From JANNAT01 sp031422555 (GTDB lineage: Bacteria > Pseudomonadota > Alphaproteobacteria > Rhodobacterales > Rhodobacteraceae): a DNA stretch of 32,998 bases. The stretch covers positions 1 through 32,998 of the forward strand of contig JANPLZ010000034.1 of the NCBI GenBank assembly GCA_031422555.1, in the 5' to 3' direction. Position numbers and translations under genes: made by a program. Positions 26,301-32,998 of this stretch are shown in pieces. Position 1 is the stretch's first letter. Each line of letters starts with the position of its first letter. The notes beneath the pieces were generated by a model that saw nothing but the letters and a program-made list of their open reading frames with translations, was not told the origin of the DNA and ran no database searches.

Positions 26301-27817
26301 GTGACAATGATACGCTGATTCTTGGCAACGTGCTGAACGTGGTCTACGGCGGCGGCAACAACGAATCTGGCACCGTGACCTTCAACGATTCCACGACGCT
26401 GGCGTTCAGCAATATTGAAAATCTGGTGTTTGGTGGCCGCGATGGCATCGTCAACGGCACCGCTGCCGGTGATCTGATCAACGCAGGTTACACCGATGCC
26501 CAAGGCGACATGGTGGACGGTAACGACGCCATCCTGATCGGCGAGACCGGCAATGACGACATCATTCAGGCCGGTGACGGCAATGACACCATCAGCGCGG
26601 GCCTTGGCAATGACGATGTGTTCGGCGGCAGCGGCAACGACAGCGCCGCCGGTGGCGCAGGCAATGACAGCCTTGATGGCGGTGCCGATGACGACACGCT
26701 GGCGGGGGAGGCTGGCAACGACACCCTGATCGGCGGTCTTGGCAATGACTTGCTGGACGGCGGCGCCGACAACGACAGCCTGTCGGGCGGCGACGGCAAC
26801 GACACGCTGACCGGCGGCGGCAATTCCGACACGCTGGCCGGCGGCGCCGGCGATGACAGTCTTGAGGGCGGGACCGGCAACGATACCCTGACGGGGGATG
26901 CGGGCAATGATGCGCTGACCGGTGGTGCGGGTGACGATTCCCTTGACGGTGGCGCAGGCAATGACACGCTTTTTGGCGACATCGGCGTCGACAGTCTGTA
27001 TGGCGGCGATGATGAAGATCGGTTCGTTCAGGACCTGAATGCCATCGGCGATGTGGTCTATGGCGGCGGCGGCGGCAGCGTTGACAATGATGTGCTGGAC
27101 CTGACCGCCTGGGGTTGGGCGCTGACCAACATAGTCTACGATCCGATGGACCCGGAAAATGGCACTGTCGAATTTCTGGATGGTGCAGGTGCCGTGATCG
27201 GCACGATGGATTTCTTCAACATCGAACAGGTCATCCCCTGCTTTACCCCCGGGGTGATGATCGCTACGGATCGCGGCGAGGTGGCGGTGGAACATCTGCG
27301 CGCGGGCGATCTGGTGGTGACGCGCGATGGCGGCTTGCAGCCGGTGCGCTGGGTGGGCCAGCGCCAGTTGGGCCTTGCCGATCTGATCGTGCGTCCCGAA
27401 CTGCGCCCGGTAAGGATCACCGCGGGCGCGCTTGGCGCTGGCTTGCCGCGGCGTGATACGCTGGTGTCACCGCAGCACCGCATGCTGATCGAAGGGGCGG
27501 GGCCGGAAATGCTGTTTGGCGAGGCCGAAGTTCTGGTCGCCGCCCTGCATCTGACCGGGCTTGCCGGAGTGGATCAGCGGCTGACGCCGGGGGTTTGCTA
27601 TATCCATGTGCTGCTTGATCGCCACGAAATCATCCGCGCCAACGGGTCATGGACCGAAAGTTTCCAACCTGCGGACCGCACGCTGGGGGCGATGGACCAC
27701 GCGCAACGGGCTGAAATTGCAATGCTTTTCCCCGAGTTGGTGGTCGATTGTGCCGACTATCAATCGGCCCGCCTGTCGCTGAAGGCGCATGAGGCGCGGG
27801 TGCTGCTTAGCGTTTGA
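23309..27817 (+). CDS. RTX protein with nidogen-like head and C-terminal Hint domain
   Basis: A 1502-residue paralogue, third of the tandem set. Residues about 30-205 resemble the nidogen-like (NIDO) domain: SLFVNTNGLLTFASAEPNF, PFWTDIDIRKGGEIYWD, VGVSNGTNSQTLAEGS. Opening motifs lie at residues 214 (DGVVDGTAGDDNI) and 1045 (DGIVNGTAAGDLI). RTX nonapeptides run from about 245 to 1260, interrupted by a Thr/Asn-rich beta-type insert at about 322-504 and by a serralysin-type stretch near 690-760 (DVLSFNIFLGTVGVTATF). Hint begins at Cys1311 (CFTPGVMIAT, SPQHRMLI, LLDRHEIIRANGSWTESF) and covers 192 residues. The start MATLISGLGG follows a GGTGGG site. The 3' end overlaps the convergent nucleotidyltransferase gene by 11 bases. 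Confidence 0.88.
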   Translation: MATLISGLGGPAGYGENVFSTSAFTGNLDDGSINVNVSSVFGGAGVNLYGTNYTSLFVNTNGLLTFASAEPNFTPANLTTLGQPSIAPFWTDIDIRKGGEIYWDLDPVSGKFTVTWLNVAAFNGPGTNSFQMVMTNLGGGDFGVEFIYQSIGFTNGNNGQAMVGVSNGTNSQTLAEGSGDPALLSTYASNDFDTNDPIGVYSMQFEAGVPFAGDGVVDGTAGDDNITTAYVGDPDGDRIDANDATGFAGGTGHDDYVLAGAGNDTVASGLGNDQVYGGSGNDVITAGNGNDTVYGEADNDSIDGGSGNDLIYGGSGDNTLAGGAASTATTYTPAYTEVTAANQTVTGTNGRPNFNVTSTSSDNDLTAGNNGAVTGFRLGNNDSVESHTHTASSQIAGGQILFNAINSTETLTISIDGTVINITTAVAAGIVTFNGNATYAINGTGQIIRIGSGSNVTTVGTLTINVPYTSVTLAVNGATSGGAAGLYYEYYTNTNPQNIAAAAGGDDTLFGGLGNDLITGGTGNDSLLGEDGNDTLDGGDDNDLLFGGIGNDSISGGAGNDSAQGDAGNDTLAGGTGNDSLYGGGNDDLINGDAGNDLLQGDTGNDTLIGGDGNDIAYGGDGDDSMGSWSFEGGDDTLFGGLGNDIVYGGMGDDQVHGDDGNDTLSGGFGTDSVFGGLGSDTFVVTEDHQNDTITGGENAADLDVLSFNIFLGTVGVTATFTTNEAGLYDYNGAGDATGSFSQIESVTGTQFADTINAAVTTSSNQLSGNAGSDVLTGGSAADSLYGGADNDTLAGGAGADDLQGDTGNDSLVGDAGNDTLAGGDGADRLFGGLDADALFGGAGDDTMAGGDGADSLDGGTDNDVLAGDGGNDTLTGGAGNDNLDGGADNDLLAGDGGNDTLTGGTGNDSLSGGADNDVLTGDAGADTLSGGTGNDNLSGGADADTLDGGDGADTLAGGSGADVLTGGLGADTLQGGDDQDTLFGGSGDLVDGGEGGGDNDTLILGNVLNVVYGGGNNESGTVTFNDSTTLAFSNIENLVFGGRDGIVNGTAAGDLINAGYTDAQGDMVDGNDAILIGETGNDDIIQAGDGNDTISAGLGNDDVFGGSGNDSAAGGAGNDSLDGGADDDTLAGEAGNDTLIGGLGNDLLDGGADNDSLSGGDGNDTLTGGGNSDTLAGGAGDDSLEGGTGNDTLTGDAGNDALTGGAGDDSLDGGAGNDTLFGDIGVDSLYGGDDEDRFVQDLNAIGDVVYGGGGGSVDNDVLDLTAWGWALTNIVYDPMDPENGTVEFLDGAGAVIGTMDFFNIEQVIPCFTPGVMIATDRGEVAVEHLRAGDLVVTRDGGLQPVRWVGQRQLGLADLIVRPELRPVRITAGALGAGLPRRDTLVSPQHRMLIEGAGPEMLFGEAEVLVAALHLTGLAGVDQRLTPGVCYIHVLLDRHEIIRANGSWTESFQPADRTLGAMDHAQRAEIAMLFPELVVDCADYQSARLSLKAHEARVLLSV

Positions 27818-28400
27818 TCGCGCGCCATGCAGCCCAGTCTTCGGGGCTGTCCAGATCCGTTGTGGCGTGCTGATCGGGCAGGGCGATCAAGGTGATGCGC
27901 GCCTGATGCGCCTGCAAGACCGCGCGCGCGCCGGTGTCCCCCGTGATCATTGCCAGATCAGCCCGACAATCGGCGGGAAAAATAACCGGATGCCCCGGAG
28001 TGCCATCACAGGCAGTGGCGCGGATGATCCGGCTGGTTGACTGATCGAACGCGTCGATCAAAATTTGCAAATCGGGCGATGTCAAATCCGGCATGTCAGC
28101 CGGCAAGATCATCAGACCGCCGGGTGTAGCCGCAACCGCCCCGGCGCGGATCGACGCTGCCATGCCGGTTGCGGCATCAGGGATGATCAGAATGGTGACC
28201 TCCAGATCCGCCAAAACTGTGCTGCGCGCCGCATCGTCGGGGCGCAACGTGACGATCACCGCAGGGCAAACCGCACCCGCCATGGTGGCTGCACGGCGCA
28301 GCAGCGGGGTGCCATCCACCAGTTCCAGCAATTTGTCACGGCCCCGCATCCGCGACGATGCCCCTGCCGCGGGGATCACGATGGTCAGGGGCGCGTGCAT
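27807..28400 (-). CDS. MobA-like NTP transferase (MocA-type)
   Basis: A 197-residue nucleotidyltransferase of the MobA-like NTP transferase group, closest in pattern to MocA-type cytidylyltransferases that finish the molybdenum cofactor or to CoxL-accessory homologues. The NTP-binding motif PAAGASSRMRGRDK is at residues 10-23, followed by LMILPADMPDL and the family stretch GTPGHPVIFP. Two ATG codons sit side by side; 28400 was chosen because GGAGAGG lies at the better distance. The frame stays open upstream through a GC-rich repeat, which is not expected to be translated. The stop overlaps the end of the third RTX gene. No molybdoenzyme is encoded here, so the cofactor role is inferred from family. 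Confidence 0.8.
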   Translation of the reverse strand: MHAPLTIVIPAAGASSRMRGRDKLLELVDGTPLLRRAATMAGAVCPAVIVTLRPDDAARSTVLADLEVTILIIPDAATGMAASIRAGAVAATPGGLMILPADMPDLTSPDLQILIDAFDQSTSRIIRATACDGTPGHPVIFPADCRADLAMITGDTGARAVLQAHQARITLIALPDQHATTDLDSPEDWAAWRAIKR

Positions 28401-28505
28401 CATCCTCTCCGCCTTTCGCCCCGGCGCAGGCCGGTGCCTGTGGCGGGGGGTTGGTTTGCAGTGCCAAAAGGCGCCGGTTTGAAGCCGGGTCGAGAAAACC
28501 AAATT

Positions 28506-28622
28506 ACCCGGCCCCGCTCGGGGGGCGCGAAGACAACCCGGCCCCGCGCGGGGGCGCGAAAACAACCCGGCCCCGCGCTGGTGCGCGAAAACCACCCGGC
28601 CCCGCGCGGCGGCGCGGTGCGT
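28506..28622. repeat. 29-30 bp GC-rich tandem repeat
   Basis: Four head-to-tail copies start at 28506, 28536, 28565 and 28594, each beginning ACCCGGCCCCGC and most ending in GCGCGAAAAC or similar. On the minus strand each copy reads as a short GC dyad (CCCCGCGCGGGG type) followed by CCGGGTTGTTTTC, so the array resembles serial weak terminators between the dehydrogenase and the nucleotidyltransferase. Confidence 0.85.
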
Positions 28623-28629
28623 TCGCAGG

Positions 28630-28654
28630 GGAAACGCTCCACTGGAGCGTTTCC
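28630..28654 (-). terminator. Perfect 11-bp hairpin after the dehydrogenase gene
   Basis: GGAAACGCTCC and GGAGCGTTTCC are exact reverse complements around a three-base loop. The hairpin starts 9 bases downstream of the dehydrogenase stop. There is no long T-run, so it may act as a terminator with the repeat array behind it or as an mRNA 3'-end stabiliser. Confidence 0.6.
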
Positions 28655-28663
28655 GGATCCTGC

Positions 28664-31084
28664 TTACCCCCGCATCCTTGCGCCATCTGCGTCAAACAAG
28701 GGGGCCAGATGCACGCGGGCCGGGCGACGCTGACCCAGAATTTCGATCTCAACCGCCAGACCGTCAACCACTTTGTCGGCGGGAAGAAAGCCTTGCGCCA
28801 CCGATAGCCCGGTATAATGCGAAAATCCGCCCGAGGTGCAAAAGCCCACCACGGCATCGTTCAGCCAGATCGGCTCCCACGCCACCACATCGGCGTCATC
28901 GGCATCGACGATAAAGGACACCAGCTTGCGCGCAGGGCCGGCCGCTTTTTCCGCCGTCGCCGCGGCGCGGCCGATCCAGTCAGCGTCTTTGTTCCAGCGG
29001 ATAAAACGGTCCAAACCCGTCTCGCAAGGGGTGTAGTCGGGCGAAAATTCACGCCCCCAAGACCCGAACCACTTGTCCAGACGCAAAGACATCATCGCGC
29101 GCATGCCAAAGGCGCGGATGCCCAGATCGGCGCCCGCCGCCATCAGGGTGGTCCACAAATGCCGCACCGACATGTGATCGCAGTAAATCTCATAGCCCAG
29201 ATCGGCGGTATAACTGACGCGCTGCACGGTGCAATTGGCCATGCCGATGGTCATCTGGCGCACATCCATGAACTTGAATGCCGCAGCCGACACATCGGCA
29301 CGCGTCACCCGCGCCAGCAGATCGCGCGCGCGCGGGCCCGCGATTTGAAAGCCCGACCGCGCATCAGAGACATTCTCAATCGTCACCCCGTCGGTCAGGT
29401 TCTGTTCAAACCAGCGCTGATGCCAGCCTTGCGCGCCATAGCTGGCGGTCAGTTGAAAAACGTTTTCAGACAGGCAGGATACGGTAAAATCACCGATGAT
29501 CTTGCCCGACTGTGCCAGCATCGGTGTCAGTGACAATCGCCCCGGTTTGGGGATCAGCCCGGCCATGATGCGGTCCAGCCACGCGCGCGCGTTGGGACCT
29601 TTGACCAGATATTTGCCGAAATTTTGCACCTCATTGATGCCCACGCCACCCCGCACCGCCATCACCTCCTGGCGGGTCGCCTCCCACGCGTTGCTGCGTT
29701 TGAAGGTGGGGTTTTCATAGGTTGGCTCGCCGGGCAGGGCGTAATAATTCGGCACTTCCAACCCGTATTGCGCGCCCCAGACCGCGCGCATTTCGGTGAA
29801 GGTGTCATACATCGGCGTGGTGCGGAAGGGGCGTGCCGCCGGGCGTTCCTCGTTCGGATAGCTGACCGAAAACCGCATCTGATAGTTTTCGATCACCTTG
29901 GGCACGGTATAGCCGGGCGTGGTCCAGGTGCCAAAGCGCGACACATCAAAGCCGCGCGGATCGCGTTCCACTTCGCCGTGAATGATCCATTGCGCCAGTG
30001 ACAGCCCCATGCCGCCGCCTTGACTGAAGCCCGCCATCACCGCGCACGCCGACCAGTAATTGCGCAAGCCCTGCACCGGCCCGATCAGCGGATTGCCGTC
30101 AGGGGCAAAGGTAAAGGGGCCGTGGATCACCCGTTTTACGCCGGCGCGTTCCAGCGCGGGAAAGCGTTTATAGGCAAATTCCACCGAATCCGCGATCTTG
30201 TCGAATTGTTCCTGCATCAATTCCTGACCGAAATCCCACGGGGTGCCGTCAACCGACCACGCCTCACAGGGTTTTTCGTAAAAGCCGATGCAGAACCCCC
30301 GGCCTTCCTGCCGCAGGTAAGATTCGCCGCCCGGATCCATCACATGCGGAAATTCGCGCCCCCCCCGCGCGACGATTTCCGGGATATCATCGGTGACCAG
30401 ATATTGATGCGCCATCGGCAGCAGCGGCAGATAGACCCCCGCCATCGCCCCTACTTCGCGCGCCCAAAGCCCGCCCGCGTTGACCAAATGTTCGGCAATG
30501 ATGGTGCCTTTTTCGGTGACCACTTCCCAAGACCCATCAGCCCGGGCGTTGGTTTCCAGCACCCGGTTGTGCAAAACAATCTCTGCCCCGCCCATTTTGG
30601 CGGCCTTGGCATAGGCATGCGTGGTGCCATAGGGATCAAGATGACCATCCAGCGGATCATAAAGCGCGCCCAGAATGCCCTTGGTGTTGACCATGCCATC
30701 GGTCATCTGCTCTACCTCGGCAGGCGTCAGAATGGCGGTATCAAGGCCCATATAGCGGTGCTTGGCGCGCTCGGCTTTCAGCATATCGAACCGTTCGGCA
30801 TTGTCGGCCAGCGTGATGCCACCCACATGGTGCAACCCGCAAGACATGCCGGTCAGCGCCTCAAGTTCTTTATACAGCCGGATGGTATAGCCTTGCAGCG
30901 CCGCCATATTGGTGTCGCCGTTAAGGGTGTGAAATCCACCCGCCGCGTGCCATGTTGACCCGGAGGTCAATTCCGAGCGTTCCACAAGCATCACGTCAGA
31001 CCAGCCCAGCTTGGTCAGGTGATACAGCACCGAACAGCCGACAACGCCGCCGCCGATGACCAGAACGCGGGTATGGGTTTTCAT
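28664..31084 (-). CDS. Dimethylglycine/sarcosine dehydrogenase-like FAD and GcvT protein
   Basis: An 806-residue two-part enzyme. Residues 5-390 are a DAO-type FAD oxidoreductase with GGGVVG at 11-16 and GSTWHAAG around His46, the probable covalent-FAD histidine by analogy to mammalian dimethylglycine dehydrogenase. A linker (about 395-450) leads to a GcvT-like folate domain (about 455-800; GGVGINEVQNFGKYLVKGP, GYEIYCDHM, GMRAMMSLRLDKWFGSWG). Such enzymes demethylate dimethylglycine, sarcosine or related N-methyl compounds and hand the one-carbon unit to tetrahydrofolate. The start follows GGAGTCAGTCT. It lies downstream of LivH/LivM permease genes on the same strand with a 140-base gap that holds an operator-like dyad. 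Exact substrate not determinable here. Confidence 0.85.
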   Translation of the reverse strand: MKTHTRVLVIGGGVVGCSVLYHLTKLGWSDVMLVERSELTSGSTWHAAGGFHTLNGDTNMAALQGYTIRLYKELEALTGMSCGLHHVGGITLADNAERFDMLKAERAKHRYMGLDTAILTPAEVEQMTDGMVNTKGILGALYDPLDGHLDPYGTTHAYAKAAKMGGAEIVLHNRVLETNARADGSWEVVTEKGTIIAEHLVNAGGLWAREVGAMAGVYLPLLPMAHQYLVTDDIPEIVARGGREFPHVMDPGGESYLRQEGRGFCIGFYEKPCEAWSVDGTPWDFGQELMQEQFDKIADSVEFAYKRFPALERAGVKRVIHGPFTFAPDGNPLIGPVQGLRNYWSACAVMAGFSQGGGMGLSLAQWIIHGEVERDPRGFDVSRFGTWTTPGYTVPKVIENYQMRFSVSYPNEERPAARPFRTTPMYDTFTEMRAVWGAQYGLEVPNYYALPGEPTYENPTFKRSNAWEATRQEVMAVRGGVGINEVQNFGKYLVKGPNARAWLDRIMAGLIPKPGRLSLTPMLAQSGKIIGDFTVSCLSENVFQLTASYGAQGWHQRWFEQNLTDGVTIENVSDARSGFQIAGPRARDLLARVTRADVSAAAFKFMDVRQMTIGMANCTVQRVSYTADLGYEIYCDHMSVRHLWTTLMAAGADLGIRAFGMRAMMSLRLDKWFGSWGREFSPDYTPCETGLDRFIRWNKDADWIGRAAATAEKAAGPARKLVSFIVDADDADVVAWEPIWLNDAVVGFCTSGGFSHYTGLSVAQGFLPADKVVDGLAVEIEILGQRRPARVHLAPLFDADGARMRG

Positions 31085-31151
31085 AGACTGACTCCGGGCG
31101 ATGACTTCCCGGGCAATCTGGCGGCGTATTGGCCGTTGGTCATGCGGGTTT

Positions 31152-31168
31152 GCGACAAAAAATGTCGC
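31152..31168 (-). promoter_or_regulatory. Operator-like dyad upstream of the dehydrogenase
   Basis: GCGACA and TGTCGC form a perfect 6-bp inverted repeat with an AAAAA spacer, 68-84 bases before the dehydrogenase start. The position suits a transcription-factor site. The element could alternatively form a small hairpin after livM. The regulator is not identified. Confidence 0.5.
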
Positions 31169-31224
31169 TTTGACCGCGTTGCCCCGTCAGGCGGCGTGGC
31201 GTGCGGCCATGCGCGGGTGCCGCG

Positions 31225-32556
31225 CTATTTTTCCGGGATCAAGCCGCGCGGGCTGAACCGCAGCACCAACAACAGCACAAGGCCCAAGGTGATCAGCCGC
31301 AAATGCGGCGCACCTTCGACCAGATGCGCCTTCAGCGCGCCGTCCGCCATAGGTGAGGTGATAATCCCCATAAACACCGGACCTGCGTTTTCCACGATCA
31401 GCCACAGCCAGCCCAGCAACAGCCCGCCCAAAACCGAGCCCCAGTTGTTGCCCGATCCGCCCACGATCACCATCACCCAGATCAGAAAGGTAAAGCGCAG
31501 CGGCGAATAATTCGACGGCGTCAACTGCCCCTCCATCGAGGTCAGCATGGCACCCGCCAGACCCACCACCGCCGAGCCGATGATGAAAATCTGCAAATGC
31601 CGCCGGGTGACGTCTTTGCCCATCGCTGCCGCGGCGACCTCGTTGTCGCGGATCGCGCGCATCATGCGGCCCCAAGGGCTGTTCAGCGCCCGTTCCGACA
31701 GCCAGATCAGCGCCAGCAACACCGCACCAAAGATCAGCAGATACAACAGCTTGACCAGAATGGTCGAGGCACCAATCGGGTCCATCCCCCAGTTTTGCAC
31801 GATGCTAAGAAAGCCTGCGTCTTTTTGCAGATCAACCTCGTAGGGCACGGGCCATGGCCGGGGCAGGGCGATGATGTTTTTAACCCCGCGCGCCAGCCAA
31901 TCCTCATTCTTCATCACCGACAGGATGATTTCTGCAATACCAAGCGTCGCAATCGCCAGATAGTCTGACCGCAGCCCCAAGGCCACCTTGCCAATCGCCC
32001 AAGCCGCTGCCGCCGCCATCAACGCGCCCACCGGCCACGCCAGCAACGACGGCAGGCCCAGCCCGCCCATATTGCCGGCGGTGGCGGGGTTGAAGGCCTC
32101 AATCGCTTCGGACGCGGGATCAAATATTGCGCGGTAGGCAAAAAAACCGCCGATCAATATCACCGCCACCGCCGCATTGCGCCCGCGCCCGGGCTGCAGC
32201 CGTTTGTAGGCCAGCACCGCCGCCGCAATCACCGCCACCCCGAAGGCCAGCGCCAGCATCAGCCGCGGCCCACCCGCCGCCCAGCCTTCGGGCACCGGTT
32301 GGCCCGACACCAGCACAACCGCCAGCCCGCCAAGCGCCACCGATCCCATGATGCCGGTCGAAAACAGCCCGGCATAGCCCCATTGCATGTTGACGCCCAA
32401 CGCCATGATCGCCGACAGAATGCCGATGTTCAGGATCGACAGCGACAGGTTCCAGCTTTGGAAAACTCCGGTGGCGACGAACAACATGGCCACGGCGGCA
32501 AACAAAAGCAAATTGCGCGAGGTGCTGCTTTTGGCAATCGGATGATGCTGTGCCAT
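31225..32556 (-). CDS. livM: Branched-chain amino-acid-type ABC transporter permease (LivM family)
   Basis: A 443-residue polytopic membrane protein of the LivM family, slightly longer than E. coli LivM (425). About nine to ten hydrophobic segments are visible. Family marks are NMQWGYAGLFSTGIMG, GLRSDYLAIATLGIAEI, SPWGRMMRAIRDNEVAAAAMG (the coupling loop, in part) and VMVIVGGSGNNWGSVLG. It forms the membrane channel together with the LivH-type permease encoded just upstream; the stop and start codons are separated by one base (TAA C ATG), which suggests translational coupling. The ATPase, binding-protein and other genes lie outside the window. The true substrate may not be a branched-chain amino acid, given the dehydrogenase next door. 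Confidence 0.88.
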   Translation of the reverse strand: MAQHHPIAKSSTSRNLLLFAAVAMLFVATGVFQSWNLSLSILNIGILSAIMALGVNMQWGYAGLFSTGIMGSVALGGLAVVLVSGQPVPEGWAAGGPRLMLALAFGVAVIAAAVLAYKRLQPGRGRNAAVAVILIGGFFAYRAIFDPASEAIEAFNPATAGNMGGLGLPSLLAWPVGALMAAAAAWAIGKVALGLRSDYLAIATLGIAEIILSVMKNEDWLARGVKNIIALPRPWPVPYEVDLQKDAGFLSIVQNWGMDPIGASTILVKLLYLLIFGAVLLALIWLSERALNSPWGRMMRAIRDNEVAAAAMGKDVTRRHLQIFIIGSAVVGLAGAMLTSMEGQLTPSNYSPLRFTFLIWVMVIVGGSGNNWGSVLGGLLLGWLWLIVENAGPVFMGIITSPMADGALKAHLVEGAPHLRLITLGLVLLLVLRFSPRGLIPEK

Positions 32557-32557
32557 G

Positions 32558-32998
32558 TTATTTCCCTTTGAAAATGCCGGTGGGCATGAACAGCAACACG
32601 ATGATCAGGATGGAAAAGCTGACCGCAAATTTGTAATCGGTGGACAAAAGCTGCACCAGACTGTCGGGCGCCATATCGGCCGACACCAGATATGTGACCA
32701 CTTTTTTCCACGCATAGGTGACGAACACTTCGGAAAACGCGATGACAAAGCCACCCGCGATGGCGCCCAAGGGTGACCCCAGCCCGCCCACAATTGCTGC
32801 CGCCGCAATCGGCAACAGCAGTTGGAAATACACAAACGGGCGGAAGGATTTGTCCAAACCATAAAGCGTGCCCGCAATCACCGCCAACCCTGCGGCCAAA
32901 ATCCACGCCACCTGCACCACCCGGTCGGGGTTGATGCCCGACAGCAGCGCCAGATCCTCGTTATCGGCAAAGGCCCGCATTGACTTGCCTGTGCGGGT
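32558..32998 (-). CDS. livH: Branched-chain amino-acid-type ABC transporter permease (LivH family), 5' end beyond window
   Basis: The C-terminal 146 residues of a LivH-type permease; the frame is open to the window edge and reads TRTGKSMRAFADNEDLALL there, which is the internal cytoplasmic coupling loop of this family. The ATG at 32980 is therefore not the start. Hydrophobic segments follow (VAWILAAGLAVIAGTLYGL, FQLLLPIAAAAIVGGLG, SILIIVLLFMPTGIF), with the typical GGLGSPLGAIAGGFVIAFSE stretch. It pairs with the LivM-type permease downstream. Confidence 0.88.
   Translation of the reverse strand, partial: TRTGKSMRAFADNEDLALLSGINPDRVVQVAWILAAGLAVIAGTLYGLDKSFRPFVYFQLLLPIAAAAIVGGLGSPLGAIAGGFVIAFSEVFVTYAWKKVVTYLVSADMAPDSLVQLLSTDYKFAVSFSILIIVLLFMPTGIFKGK

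Noticed and set aside
26039..27295. Long minus-strand frame of 418 residues opposite RTX gene 3
   Set aside because: Same periodic RTX artefact; no ribosome-binding site and no family resemblance.
28404..28595. N-terminal extension of the MobA-like protein
   Set aside because: It would be translated from the GC-rich tandem repeat (Arg/Pro/Gly-rich), and a good ribosome-binding site sits just before ATG 28400.
28506..28622. CRISPR array
   Set aside because: The units are directly adjacent 29-30 bp tandem copies without unique spacers and without cas genes.

Overview
The window looks like chromosome of a Rhodobacterales bacterium (Rhodobacteraceae, Roseobacter-type). The signs are high GC, a DksA that has lost its zinc-finger cysteines, the alphaproteobacterial-style pairing of a MoxR ATPase with a CoxE-like vWA protein, a PIN protein of the type annotated in Rhodobacter sphaeroides as the RSP_2648 family, and large RTX proteins ending in a Hint domain. 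Family names come from recognised motifs only; no database search was run.

Left part (1-14.8 kb) is mostly housekeeping. In order: the tail of an unidentified gene; an RlmI-like rRNA methyltransferase overlapping a PIN-domain protein; a minus-strand group (M48 protease, CoxE-like vWA protein, small membrane protein, DUF2927 lipoprotein, and MoxR ATPase beyond a 0.7 kb gap); dksA; an FAD monooxygenase; a minus-strand erpA - unknown - xth group divergent from dgt; dsbB plus a YqaA-like membrane protein; a YpfJ-like zinc protease; and tRNA-Leu(CAA). The dgt/dsbB junction carries a perfect 22-bp palindrome and a 17-bp tandem repeat.

Middle part (14.8-27.8 kb) is accessory. An 850-bp non-coding leader precedes three same-strand genes encoding secreted RTX proteins of 878, 1453 and 1502 residues. 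Each has a different N-terminal head (LamG-like, choice-of-anchor-L-like, nidogen-like), then RTX nonapeptide repeats, then a closely similar C-terminal Hint domain of about 190 residues that begins with Cys. A repeating module can be read in all three: an Asp-rich opening motif, an RTX block and a closing beta motif. The closing motif is followed either by a new module or directly by the Hint cysteine. No type I secretion transporter lies in the window. This trio is the best candidate for a little-described system: a set of self-processing adhesins with interchangeable heads.

Right part (27.8-33.0 kb) is metabolic and on the minus strand: LivH and LivM permeases of a branched-chain amino-acid-type ABC transporter, a dimethylglycine/sarcosine dehydrogenase-like protein, and a MobA-like nucleotidyltransferase whose 3' end overlaps the last RTX gene. 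An operator-like dyad lies upstream of the dehydrogenase. A strong hairpin and a 29-30 bp GC-rich tandem repeat lie downstream of it.
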